Assembly (NCBI GenBank): GCA_029990205.1
Contig: JAPEKQ010000001.1
Span: 214,226 to 278,225 of the forward strand
Length of the DNA: 64,000 nt
Origin: a bacterium
Lineage (GTDB): Bacteria; Joyebacterota; Joyebacteria; Joyebacterales; Joyebacteraceae
Direction: 5' to 3'
The notes beneath the pieces were generated by a model that was given only the letters and a program-made list of their open reading frames with translations, had not been told where the DNA came from and did no database searches. The position numbers and the translations under genes are program-made. Below are positions 44,021-54,000 of the stretch, in pieces; the first letter of the stretch is position 1, and each line of letters starts with the position of its first letter.

Positions 44021-44921
44021 GGAGCCTCCCCATCCGATCGATCGCCAGCCCGGAAGGCAGGGCCGAGGGCCCCATCACGTCCCGGTCGACAGACGCAGTC
44101 ACCGAACCATCCGCACGGTCGAACACCGAGACGGTGCCGTTGCGACCGTCTGCGACGATGAGATGCCCGCGCGGGCCGAAGATGATGTCGTGTGGTGTGA
44201 ATCCCTCGCCGCGCGAGAGACGCGCGAGAGGCGAGCCGAACTCGTCGTAGAGCCAGACGGCGGCCGACGCGGGGTCCGCGACCGCGATCTCCCGGGACGG
44301 CCCCATCGCGACCCTCGTGGGACCGACAAGACCGCCCTCCTCCCCACCGAAGCTGCCGATCGGGTCGAGCGGCTCGCCGAACTGGGAGTGAACGCGGACG
44401 ATCTGCGCGTCGGCGTCAGTGACGTACAGCTCGCCGCCCGAGCCAAGTTCCAGACCCTTCGGGTTCCCGATCTGATCCTCCTCGAGCACGACCCCGAGGT
44501 AATCCCCGTCGGCGTCGTATTCGACGACGCGTCTGTTCCCCGAGTCGAGGACGTACGTCGCCAGACCGCGATCGACGACCACATCGAGCGGATGGTCGAG
44601 GCTGTCCTCATCCCATCCGTATCCGCCGAGTTCGCGGACGACCGAACCGTCGGGCTCGATGACGAGCACGCGGTGACGACCACTGTCGACGATGTACAGA
44701 CACCCCCTGTGGTCGACGGCGAGCGCCGTCGGACCATCCATGTCCCAGGCCACGTTCCCGGTCTCCTCGACGAGATCGAGCGCGACGACCGAGCCGGACG
44801 CAACCGGGGCCGCAACGAGTGTCATGATGACCGCGAGCAGGGCGGCACGCGCCGCGAGGACAAGACCACGCCTCGTGGACGTCCGTCGCGTCGCCTGCGG
44901 CGGGAACAATGAGAGCATCAT
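43956..44921 (-). CDS. Secreted NHL-repeat (six-bladed propeller) protein
   Basis: 321 residues with a signal peptide (ARAALLAVIMTLVAAPVASGS) and about six NHL blades, for example TALAVDHRGCLYIVDSGRHRVLVIEPDG, VYDVDVVVDRGL-like and HDIIFGPRGHLIVADGRNGTVSVFD. NHL propellers usually mediate protein contacts; no enzyme motif is visible. The ATG at 44921 lies six bases after GGAG. It lies between the DUF5683-like genes and the 1145-residue barrel, overlapping the latter, so it is probably a periplasmic or surface partner of that complex. Confidence 0.75.
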   Translation of the reverse strand: MMLSLFPPQATRRTSTRRGLVLAARAALLAVIMTLVAAPVASGSVVALDLVEETGNVAWDMDGPTALAVDHRGCLYIVDSGRHRVLVIEPDGSVVRELGGYGWDEDSLDHPLDVVVDRGLATYVLDSGNRRVVEYDADGDYLGVVLEEDQIGNPKGLELGSGGELYVTDADAQIVRVHSQFGEPLDPIGSFGGEEGGLVGPTRVAMGPSREIAVADPASAAVWLYDEFGSPLARLSRGEGFTPHDIIFGPRGHLIVADGRNGTVSVFDRADGSVTASVDRDVMGPSALPSGLAIDRMGRLLVLDGTSGRVFTFALEHDAED

Positions 44922-44975
44922 GATGTGCTCCACGAAAGGGGGATGCTGCGTGACGGGAAGAGCCCCATCACGGTA

Positions 44976-45803
44976 TCAGAAGGAGAACTCGAGCGTCGCG
45001 CGACTGCCGAACAGCCCGCTCTCATCCGGCACCGGCGCGACGGAGAGCCTCACCGCCGGGGCGCCGGTCTCACCGGCGTTGTAGCGTCTCGCCATCCACG
45101 CGGCGTCGATACCCGAGAGCGCCCTGTTGAGGACCGCCAGCCCGGTCATGTAGAAAGCGTTCCGGGACGAGACGGACGCATCGTGTCGGAGTTCGCGATA
45201 CTCCTCGAGCAGGTCACGCGACCCCCAGTCCCATCCGTCGTCGCCGGAGTAGCTGTGCTCGTCGAAGTAGCGCTCCTGCGCGTCGAGGTCGTCCGGGAAC
45301 AGGCTCCGCGCCTCGCTCCGGATGTCCTCGTTGTAGCTGTCGGCCCCCTCGCTGCGCATGTAGTCCGCGACATCCTCGTAGTACGTGTGGTCCGCGCCCT
45401 GATCAACACCCAGGTAGGTCAGGACGTACTCCTCATAGTCATCGACGCGCATCCGCTCCTGCACGCTGTACGATGCGTACCCGATCCAGATCGCGCCCTC
45501 CACCGACATGAAGGCCTTCGCGCGCCCGTCGTGCCCCGTGTAGAACTCGCCCCATCCGGGAACGGCGAACGACATCAGCATGGCGACCAGCGGGTTCTTC
45601 TCCTCACGCCCGCCCGCCGTGTAGACCGGCTCCGCCGGCTGTTGTTCCGGCTCCAGGTCCGATATCGGATCGTCGTAGCGGAGCGAGAGGCCCTGACGGG
45701 CGAGGCCGTCGGACATGCCGGACCCACCGTACGGCTCTGCGGTCGCGACCTGCGTCGAGACCAGGATCAGGATCACAAGAAGGGATGCGATGCTTCGGCT
45801 CAT
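44976..45803 (-). CDS. DUF5683-like secreted or membrane protein (copy 1)
   Basis: 275 residues with signal peptide (SIASLLVILILVSTQVATA). The core AMLMSFAVPGWGEFYTGHDGRAKAFMSVEGAIWIGYASYS is the PG-x-G-x-x-Y-x-G motif plus hydrophobic helix typical of DUF5683-type proteins, which occur beside outer-membrane and secretion genes in Bacteroidota relatives. A central acidic, tyrosine-rich stretch follows, then a helix NAFYMTGLAVLNRALSGIDA and a final strand ending EFSF. The ATG at 45803 follows GAGGAG. Paralogous to the next gene upstream. Function unknown. Confidence 0.65.
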   Translation of the reverse strand: MSRSIASLLVILILVSTQVATAEPYGGSGMSDGLARQGLSLRYDDPISDLEPEQQPAEPVYTAGGREEKNPLVAMLMSFAVPGWGEFYTGHDGRAKAFMSVEGAIWIGYASYSVQERMRVDDYEEYVLTYLGVDQGADHTYYEDVADYMRSEGADSYNEDIRSEARSLFPDDLDAQERYFDEHSYSGDDGWDWGSRDLLEEYRELRHDASVSSRNAFYMTGLAVLNRALSGIDAAWMARRYNAGETGAPAVRLSVAPVPDESGLFGSRATLEFSF

Positions 45804-45813
45804 CTGATGCTCC

Positions 45814-46605
45814 TCAGTACCTCGCAACAAGTGCACAGGTCAACCCGGCGGAAGCGTCGGGTACGCCGAACTCCAGACCAAGATCGGCCGGCGACGCCGC
45901 ATCGGCGGGCCCCTTGGCGATGAAGAACGAATCAAGAGCGCTCACGACATGGTTGAGCAGCGCGGCCATCATGAAGTAGCGCGCCTGCCTCAGATGGCCG
46001 TTGCTCTCCTTGCGCATGTCCCAGTACTCGTCCCTGAGCGCCATGTCCTCGGCGGTGACGTCGTTCGGCGAACCGTCCCCGCTCCACCACGGCCAGTAGA
46101 CATCGTACTTGCCCACGTCTTCGTAGTACTCCTGCGAACCCTCCGGCGCAAGCGGGCGGCAGCCGTTGGCGTAGTCGTGCGGGTCCTCCAGGCAGTTCTC
46201 CTCGAAGAAGTCCTGGTATGCGGCCAGGTCCCAGTTCGCGACCACGAAGTCCTCGTAGTCGCCTCGCTCGTCGAGACCCTGCTTGTCGAGGTAGTAGAAG
46301 CCGCCCCACATGGCGACCTCAACGAGAAGATAGAGATAGCCGCGCTTCTCGCCCTGAACGAGCTGCCCGGCGCCGGGCACGGCCATCGACAGAAGCATCA
46401 TCTTCGGCGGGTCGTGCGATTCCTCGGAACCGCCGGACGTTCCGCCGCTCTCGGCCGCCATCTCGAGAAGCTCCTCCTCGAAGTCGAGCGACGAGATGAG
46501 CACGAGTTCCTCCGGCACGACGCGCGATGCCACAGCGGTTGTCCGCGCGGCGAACGCGGGCGTCGCCACCGTCAGAACGATCATGCATGTCACAAGGAAC
46601 CTCAT
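45814..46605 (-). CDS. DUF5683-like secreted or membrane protein (copy 2)
   Basis: 263 residues with signal peptide (LVTCMIVLTVATPAFA). It shares with its neighbour the order: linker, KMMLLSMAVPGAGQLVQGEKRGYLYLLVEVAMWGGFYY, acidic DYEDFVVANWD-type stretch, RYFMMAALLNHVVSALDSFF helix and C-terminal strands. The two genes are 10 bases apart and clearly arose by tandem duplication, though sequence identity is modest. The ATG follows AGGAG. Confidence 0.65.
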   Translation of the reverse strand: MRFLVTCMIVLTVATPAFAARTTAVASRVVPEELVLISSLDFEEELLEMAAESGGTSGGSEESHDPPKMMLLSMAVPGAGQLVQGEKRGYLYLLVEVAMWGGFYYLDKQGLDERGDYEDFVVANWDLAAYQDFFEENCLEDPHDYANGCRPLAPEGSQEYYEDVGKYDVYWPWWSGDGSPNDVTAEDMALRDEYWDMRKESNGHLRQARYFMMAALLNHVVSALDSFFIAKGPADAASPADLGLEFGVPDASAGLTCALVARY

Positions 46606-46630
46606 CGCGTCTCCTGCTGTGCCGCCGGAC

Positions 46631-49600
46631 CTATCGAATGACGGCGACCTTCATCAGTTTCTCCTCGGTGCGTCCGATGACGTCCCCGGCGGACAGATCC
46701 ACCGACTCCCAGCCGACCTCCACTCTGACGAGATAGAGGCCGCTCGCAACGCCTTCGGTCTTCCAGACGAGTTCGTTGACCGTCGGGACGCCGTCGGTCT
46801 CGAGCGTCTCAACGATCTGACCGGTCACGTCCATAATCTCGACGAGGATGTCCATCGACTCCTCGAGATAGACGCGGATCGTGAGATCCTCCTCGCGAGC
46901 GGGGTTCGGGTAGCAGTACGTGCGGTCGTGCACCATGAGCGTCGCCGTCTCTTCGTACGCGTCGCCGAGAAGCGAGTCCGCGAAACAGCCGGTCCCGGCC
47001 GCGCTCCCCGCCTCCGTCGGCCAGACGATGGCTCCCGGAGATGCACTGTACGGCAGGTGGTAGAAGAGCGCGCGCCCCGTGCGGCCCGCGACCAGAAGAT
47101 CGATCTCCCCGTCGCCCTCCGCATCCCCGATCCACGGGGTGCCGAGCGAGACGTCGGACGAGAGCGGCCATCCCGGCAGCAACTCGCCGGTGACACCGCT
47201 CCACGCGTAGATGCCGCCACCGGGGCCACTCATGACAACGTCGACCCCGCCGTCTCCGTCGATGTCGCCAACGAGAGGTGACGCGGGGGCGCTCCGGGTG
47301 CTGTCGCCCGCCGAGAAGCTCAGAGGCCAGTCCTCGACCGCGGTTCCGTTCGCCCTGACGCCGCGAACGAGCGTCGAGCCGACCGGAACGACGAGTTCCA
47401 GATAGCCGTCGCCGTCGAGATCGCCCAGCGAGGACCGCCCGACGACCTCTTCGCCGAGATCGACCGGCCAACCCGCCATCTCCTCACCGTGACGGTCCCA
47501 CGCGAATGCGCGTCCGTCCGAACCGACCGCGATCACCTCGAGCCGGCCGTCGTACGTCCGATCGAGGTCACCGAGAAGCAGACCGACCGTCTCGCGCTCC
47601 CATTCTTCGATCACGATCGGCCAGCCCGGGAGCGGGGTCCCGTCCGCGTTGAGCGCGGTGACCCATCCCCTGTTGGTCGTCGACAGTACGAGTTCAAGAT
47701 CCTCGTCGGCATCGAGGTCACCGGCCGCCATCGTCACGTCATCAAGCACGAGCACACCGAACGAGTACGGCGAGGTCCCGACCTGGCGTCCGGCCTGGTC
47801 CACGATGACGAGCTCGCCGCCTCTGGACGTCGCAGCGATCTCGAGACCGAAACCGTCGTCGAGGTCCGCCACGACCGGGGATGCGCTCGCCGGTCCCCCG
47901 GTCTCGACCGGGAAGTGGTCTGAGACGGGGTCGGCGTGGCCGTTCCCGTCGTTGTCGGTCGCGTGCCACGCGTGGAGCATGCCGTCGTCGGAGACGACCA
48001 CGACCTCGAGGTCGCCGTCGCCGTCAAGATCGCCGAGCGCCGGCGTCTGCGAGATGTCTCCGCCTGCTGTCGCGATGAAACCGAACGGTCCGGCGCAGTC
48101 GGGAAGGACCGCCGAGCCGTCGTGATGGAATGCGTAGACGAGCCCGTCGGTCGTGGCCAGCACGACCTCCATGTCTCCGTCGCCGTTGAGGTCACCAACG
48201 CGCGGAGCGATCCCGCCGGTCTCTCCCTCGAACTGGAGCGGCCAGCCGTCCTTCCACCGGTTGAACCTGACGTTCATCGTCATGATGGAGTCGGGCTCCG
48301 AGATGCCGGTGATCGAGATGTAGCTCCTGCCGCCGAGATTGTCGTCGGTCGACGGATACGTGTCATACGAGAACGAGTCGTTGTTCGAAGCGAAGAACGG
48401 GTCGTACTGGCTGCCCGTCCAGTAGAAGCTCCCGATGTCACCGAGATCGTCGATGCCGTCGGCCTCCTCGATCGCAACGCCCCTCCGGTCGCTGTCGTAG
48501 TTCACGGTGTCGTACGGCATCAGCCCGGGGATCACGCGCGTGTCGTCGATGTGGTAGATCAGCATCCCTGGTCCGGGGAGCAGGAAGTCGTACTCGTGAT
48601 TGACCGGGCAGATCTCCTGCTGACAGTCGGGATCGACCGGACCGAGCACGACGCCCTGTTCCTGCTCGATGGCGACAACTCCGTCCTTCCCGATGTCGTC
48701 CATCCGGTTCTCAACGAGGTAGTACTCCGTGCTCGTGATCGGGATCCTGAACGAGCGATACCCGTCGCCTCTCAAGACGGATGCCTTGACCTCGAGGTTC
48801 TCGGAGTCGTCGAGGATGGTCACGGGGTCGGTCCACCCGAGGTACTCGAGCGACCAGGCGCACGGCGGCACCGGGATCAGACCGTAGGCGTACCCCCAGG
48901 GCGTGTTCATCCCGATGCGTCCGCCGGAGTCCATGATGCCCCAGTAGCCGATCGACGGGAAGAAGTTCGATGTGTTGTAGAGGTCCGGAAGGCCGATGGC
49001 GTGGCCCATCTCGTGGACCAGCGTTCCGTTGAGCACCGCGGTGAGACCGTCCTGGCTGGAGGTCTCCGGCATCAACGACGCGTTCCAGATCTCGTGCGTG
49101 CCGCCATCGACAAGGATGGGCTCGCCAAGCGTGATATGGGCCGCCGGCAGGTCGTACGGCGTGTCGTAGTAGATGTCGCTCTGCCAATCGGAACCCGCGA
49201 AGAAGAGGACGTATCCGTCGTACGAGGCCCAGTCGAGCGAGTCGGTCGTGTCGGCCGCCGCGAAGGCGTCCCGCGTGAACGACTCGACCTGCGAGACGTA
49301 CCAGACCTGGTCCTCCGAATAGTCGTGGTAGTAGCCCATCTCGTGCGGAAGCACGTACGCCGCCCGCGAGTCCGCGGGGGCCACCGTGTACTCGATCTCG
49401 ACCGCGCCGTGCGAAACCGACTCGAAGTAGTTCTTGGCGGCGGTCATGTGAAGTTCGAAGTACTCGCGGTCGTGCGGTGGACCATCGAAGGTCGAACCGT
49501 CCCACGGAGAGTAATCGAAGGTCCCGTCACCCGTGCTCAGAGGATCGTTGTCCGGCTGGAACTCGACGCGGATCGCCAGGAACCGGAGCGTCGTCCGCCC

Positions 49601-49840
49601 GCCCTCCCCGCGGCCCCGCCGCTGTGCCAGTTCGATGGCGGTCACGGGCGGCACGTCGTGCGGATAGACCTTCGCGTTGACCGCCTGCAGCTCCTCGAGC
49701 GGTCGCTCGGCGTCCTTGGTACACAGGAGCGTCGACGCCGCGGGCGCGACCGTCGGGAGCAGGAGTGCGACGACCATCAACAGCATCGCTGTCCTGAGCG
49801 CTCTCGCTCGCCTGTTCAACCTCTTCACCATCCCCCCCAT
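46631..49840 (-). CDS. Secreted M6-family metalloprotease with FG-GAP propeller and FlgD-like C-terminal domain
   Basis: 1069 residues. Signal peptide about 1-35; M6 (immune-inhibitor-A-type) protease with zinc motif HEMGHAIGLPD, first histidine at about 276; from about 560 to 950 eight FG-GAP-type repeats of the LGDLDGDGDLEVVVVSDDG kind, forming a propeller; and a final domain (CYPNPAREEDLTIRVYLEE...GLYLVRVEV) of the FlgD-like/type IX cargo class. The protein is presumably exported and then anchored or released by the PorU/PorV-like products of the genes just upstream. The start could be ATG 49840 or 49831. Confidence 0.88.
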   Translation of the reverse strand: MGGMVKRLNRRARALRTAMLLMVVALLLPTVAPAASTLLCTKDAERPLEELQAVNAKVYPHDVPPVTAIELAQRRGRGEGGRTTLRFLAIRVEFQPDNDPLSTGDGTFDYSPWDGSTFDGPPHDREYFELHMTAAKNYFESVSHGAVEIEYTVAPADSRAAYVLPHEMGYYHDYSEDQVWYVSQVESFTRDAFAAADTTDSLDWASYDGYVLFFAGSDWQSDIYYDTPYDLPAAHITLGEPILVDGGTHEIWNASLMPETSSQDGLTAVLNGTLVHEMGHAIGLPDLYNTSNFFPSIGYWGIMDSGGRIGMNTPWGYAYGLIPVPPCAWSLEYLGWTDPVTILDDSENLEVKASVLRGDGYRSFRIPITSTEYYLVENRMDDIGKDGVVAIEQEQGVVLGPVDPDCQQEICPVNHEYDFLLPGPGMLIYHIDDTRVIPGLMPYDTVNYDSDRRGVAIEEADGIDDLGDIGSFYWTGSQYDPFFASNNDSFSYDTYPSTDDNLGGRSYISITGISEPDSIMTMNVRFNRWKDGWPLQFEGETGGIAPRVGDLNGDGDMEVVLATTDGLVYAFHHDGSAVLPDCAGPFGFIATAGGDISQTPALGDLDGDGDLEVVVVSDDGMLHAWHATDNDGNGHADPVSDHFPVETGGPASASPVVADLDDGFGLEIAATSRGGELVIVDQAGRQVGTSPYSFGVLVLDDVTMAAGDLDADEDLELVLSTTNRGWVTALNADGTPLPGWPIVIEEWERETVGLLLGDLDRTYDGRLEVIAVGSDGRAFAWDRHGEEMAGWPVDLGEEVVGRSSLGDLDGDGYLELVVPVGSTLVRGVRANGTAVEDWPLSFSAGDSTRSAPASPLVGDIDGDGGVDVVMSGPGGGIYAWSGVTGELLPGWPLSSDVSLGTPWIGDAEGDGEIDLLVAGRTGRALFYHLPYSASPGAIVWPTEAGSAAGTGCFADSLLGDAYEETATLMVHDRTYCYPNPAREEDLTIRVYLEESMDILVEIMDVTGQIVETLETDGVPTVNELVWKTEGVASGLYLVRVEVGWESVDLSAGDVIGRTEEKLMKVAVIR

Positions 49841-49887
49841 CGTGCCCGGCCGGGGCCGGAGTGTTCACGGTCACCCGTCTGTGAGAA

Positions 49888-49934
49888 GCGCTGGCGAACG
49901 GTCCGTCCGCCGGACGGTCCGCCTCCGCCAGCGC
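49888..49934 (-). terminator. Long hairpin between the PorV-like and M6 protease genes
   Basis: Outer stem of nine perfect pairs (GCGCTGGCG with CGCCAGCGC) and an inner GTCCG / CGGAC stem form a 47-base hairpin 18 bases after the PorV-like stop. The bases after it on the minus strand (TTCTCACAG) are only weakly U-rich. It may be a partial terminator that lowers expression of the downstream genes. Confidence 0.45.
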
Positions 49935-49951
49935 GAAGTCTCATTGACGAT

Positions 49952-50938
49952 CTAGAACGTGGCGCTCAGAGAGAATCTGAACGGCCGCTTGAGCCCCTCG
50001 GCCTGCGGCACGTTCGCCACATCGAAGGCCCAGTTGCGATACTTCAGTCCCATGCCGAACGCGAAGCCCTTGACCTCGCCGTCCTCGTCGTAAACGTAGC
50101 CGCCCCGCAGACCGAAGAGGTCGTAGTACCGGTACTCGGCTCCGAAGTTCAGGATGACGCCGACCGACTGATCCGCGATGTCCTCGATGATGACGAGGGA
50201 CTTGTTGTACTCGGCCGTGACGAGAAGCTCGTTCATCTCGTCCGACATGACCTTGTACGAGGCGCCCAGCTTGAGATTGCGCGGGAGCGGGTCGGACTGC
50301 TCTTCGTCGATGTAGGCGATCCGCGGACCGACGTGCTGAGCGGCGGCGCCCAGCCGGAGGCGATCCTCCCACATACGATAGAGCACGCCGATGTCCGCCG
50401 CGAATGTCGAGCCGGAGCCCTTCTGCTGGTCCTGCGTGTACTGGGCCGGCGCGAGATTGACATAGACGAACTTCAGATTGAGACCGACCGCGAGGTTCTC
50501 GCCGATCTCCGCACCGTACGCGACGGACGGGATGATCTCGTAGCTGTCGAAGTATCCGACCACGTCGGGACTGTCAGGATCGGTCGCGGCCTGCTCGCCG
50601 TACGTCAGATAGACAAGCGATGCTCCGATCGTGCCGAGGCCCTCAACGCGCTGCGCGTAGGCCGCGTACTCGTAGTAGACGTCGTCCCAGTCGGGAACGA
50701 GCTGTGTGTGCATGAGCGTGAAGTTGATGCGCCCGTCGACCCACGCGAGACCCGCGGGGTTCCACGAGACAGCGCTCGCGTCGTCGGCGACCGCGACGAA
50801 GCAGTCTCCCATGCCCGCGGGGCGCGCCCCGGGCTGGATGTAGAGCGACTGCGCTCCGCCAATGGAGACCTGAGCGGACGCCGTGCTCGCGACCGCCGCG
50901 AGGATCAGGACTGCTGTGAGCAGCTTCGTACTTCTCAT
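49952..50938 (-). CDS. PorV/PorQ-family outer-membrane protein
   Basis: 328 residues: signal peptide (LLTAVLILAAVASTASAQ), then SLYIQPGARPAGMGDCFVAVADDASAVSWNPAGLA, the hallmark opening of the PorV/LptO family, and a FadL-like 14-strand barrel ending in ATF. In Porphyromonas, PorV shuttles type IX cargo from the translocon to the sortase PorU and is encoded next to porU. Here too the C25 peptidase gene is immediately upstream. The ATG at 50938 is chosen for its signal peptide and upstream GGGAG. Confidence 0.85.
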   Translation of the reverse strand: MRSTKLLTAVLILAAVASTASAQVSIGGAQSLYIQPGARPAGMGDCFVAVADDASAVSWNPAGLAWVDGRINFTLMHTQLVPDWDDVYYEYAAYAQRVEGLGTIGASLVYLTYGEQAATDPDSPDVVGYFDSYEIIPSVAYGAEIGENLAVGLNLKFVYVNLAPAQYTQDQQKGSGSTFAADIGVLYRMWEDRLRLGAAAQHVGPRIAYIDEEQSDPLPRNLKLGASYKVMSDEMNELLVTAEYNKSLVIIEDIADQSVGVILNFGAEYRYYDLFGLRGGYVYDEDGEVKGFAFGMGLKYRNWAFDVANVPQAEGLKRPFRFSLSATF

Positions 50939-51052
50939 TCCCGGCTTCTCCCTTCGGTGCGTGTCTCGCATGATATCGGTCAGTATGCTATCTCGTTTTG
51001 ACGCATTCGGCCGGCTCTGGTCGCAGCCGACGGCCGGTCCCGGCGCGGTATG

Positions 51053-54000
51053 CTAGCGCATGATGACAGCTCGCCCGATCGCCTCCGCCTTGTCTCCCCG
51101 GTAGCTCTCAGAGACCGCGAGAATCCGGTAGAGGTAGACACCGTTCGCCAGCTCATCCCCCACATGGTCGAGCCCGTCCCAGTAGACCTGGTTCGCGCCC
51201 GCGCTTCCGGGAACATCATCCAGCGTCTGGATCCTGCGGCCGCCGACCGTGAAGATGTCGATTCGCACGTCGGCAGGCCCGGGAAGCTGGAACATCAGCC
51301 ACGTCCCGGTCTCGCCGCCGTCCGGGAACGGATTCGGTGAGTTCGCCACGTTCCGGATCTCGAAGTCTGCGGCCGACACGACCTCGAACGAGAGATATCC
51401 GGTCGACCGGTTCCCCATGTTGTCGCTGGCGGCGAGTTCGATCGTGTGAGCCCCGAAGCCGAGGCTCGGCAGATCGAAGTGCACCGTGCCCGACTGATAG
51501 CTTCCCACGTCATAGACGAAGAAGCTCGTGACGTCGGTCGAGTCGCCCCCGTCGAGAACGAGCGAGATCGGTGCGCCGGAGCCACCGGTCGCGGTGTTGA
51601 TCCCGCTCTCGTCCGAGACCGTCATCGTCAGCTCCGCGCCCGGGAGCACCGAGGTGGCGCCGCCCGCGAACTCGAGCGTGATCACGGGACCCGTGGCGTC
51701 GGTCGTCACGACGCTGTCCTGGATCGCAACGCCCTCCATCGAGATCGCGCCGTCGGTATCATCGTCGTAGCAGTACGCCCGGATCCTTCCGTACGGCCCC
51801 TCGTCGGCGGCGTAGGACACCACGAACCGCGCGTCGAAGCCTCCGTTCGAGACGGTCACGGGACCATCGAAGACGGTGTCGCCCGGAAGCGAGTAGTCGA
51901 CGTGGTAGCCGTTCGCCGGCAGCGTGTACCCCGTGGTGTCGGCGGACTCGCTCACGCGTATGACGGCGATACCGTCGAGATCCGCGGTCGTGCCGGAACA
52001 GGTTCCGTCGAGTTCAACCTCGTCACGACGCATCATCGGGTCCACATCATCCGACGAGAGGCTCCCGCTTCCCGCGGGTGTCGCCAGCACGATCGCCGGG
52101 TCGCCGACGACCATGAACTTCGTGTCGTTGAGCCACGCTGAGTAGCCGCCGGCCATAGCGAATCCCGCCTGGACCGCCAGACCGACGTCCATGACGGCGG
52201 CGGGGTCCTCCTGCTGATGCCCGAACATCGCGGAGAGGATGTCCCGGTTGAACAGCGCGTTCTGGGAGGCGCCCGAGTCTCTCGTGCTTCCGATGGAGAT
52301 GATCGAGCCGCCGGTGGCGGACTTGGCAAGCGCCTCACCCAGTGAGTCGACGGTCATTCTATCGAACTTATTCAGACGGCACGAGGCGGCGAAGAACAGC
52401 GGCAGCCCGGGCCTGTTGCCCAGAAGGGTCACATCGTCGAAGTAGAAGAGCGACTCGTGCGCCATGACGATCTCGCTGCCGTGCCCCGTGTAGTTGACGA
52501 GGAAGGCGCCGTCGTTCCATATCTCGAGGAACTTCGCCCTGGCAGCCGGCTTGAAGTTGCCGACCTTGTCGTACTCCATGAGGAAGAGCTTCTCGCGGTC
52601 GATCGCGAACGGCAGGATCTCATCCGAGATCCTCTCGGTCTGCTCCGTGTGGAAGTACTCATCGTCATCGTCGTAGGTGTACTCGTCGTCGCCCACGAGG
52701 ATCGCGGTGTTCCTCCACAGCGCGGCCGCGTCGTCCGTGTCGTACTCGATGATCTTGTCGAGCATCGTGGTGAGCTCGCTGACGGAGTTGGCGGTCAGAC
52801 GGCCCAGCGCCACACCAGGGATGTACTGGTACTCGGCGTCGAACCCCGCGTACCAGAACTCGGTCGGCCAGTAGGACGGATTGGCCGACGCGCTCCCTAT
52901 GAGCGTGTAGTGCACGGGGATGTAGGTCCTCAGACTCGACGCGGAGTACTGCCTGGGATCGACCGTCCCGTCACCGACGAGCACGGCGTGCGTCGGCGGG
53001 TTCGCGGCGGTCTCCCACGTGAACTTGAGGTAGTCGCGGATGGCCGTCGCGTCAACGAGCCCCCACGAGAATTCGTCGTAGATATCCGATATGCGCACAA
53101 GACGAACGTCGAATCCACCGCCTGCGTCGCTCTCGCGATGCGCCTTGAGTCTGAGCGACTCGTCGTAGAGGTCGTCGTGCGCGATGATGATGTACTCGTC
53201 ATCCGTCGGCGTCCTCAGATCGACGAACGTGTCGAGCTCGACGACCGGCGTCAGGTACCCGCCGGCGCCGACGACGCCGTAACGCGCCGTGTCCGCCACG
53301 TCGTCCTGGAACGTCACGGTGACCGCGCGGGTCTCTCCCGATCGTGACGACACGCCCGGGATGGTCAGGACCGTGTACTGGTCCACGATCTTGAAGGCCG
53401 CAGCGTCCGACGTCGAGAACCCGTCGATCGAGAACTCCAGCACACCCGTCTTGCCCGAACTCCCGAAAGCCATCTGATCGTCCGAGGTCTCGAGCATCTG
53501 CCAGTACATCAGATCGAACCAGTCGATGAGGATCGCTTCGTCGTCGACGCCCGGAATGTCGCGCGGGATGTTGACCGCGAACGTGTTGTAGCCTTCGTTG
53601 ATCGACAGACCGCCCGCCTCGAAGTAGAGCGGCTGATAGGCGTCCCACTCGGCGTCGAAGGCGAGCGCGTCGTTGAGCAGGAAACGGACGTGATGGTCCG
53701 GATAGACTCCGCCGGTCGACGAGTTACCGTCGACGTGTACGCGGAGCGTGCCGAGCGAGTCGGTCACGACGTTCGAGAGCTCCTCGTGGAAATAGCGCCA
53801 GTCCTCGCTCTGCCCCATGTCGTACCAGTACCAGTTGTCGCCGCGCCCCTCCTTGATCACGATGTTCCGTTCGAAGTGGGTGCGCGCGAAGTGGGCGTCG
53901 AGATGGATCGGGGTCGGAGAGTTCTGAAGATCGTCCTCGGCCATCCTCAGCGGCGCCGCCGAGAAGCCGGACGCCGTTCCCTCGTCCTCCCAGGTCAGCC

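Noticed and set aside
47936..51001. 1021-codon plus-strand open frame opposite the M6 protease and PorV-like genes
   Set aside because: Composition-driven shadow; the minus strand holds signal peptides, the zinc motif and barrel signatures.
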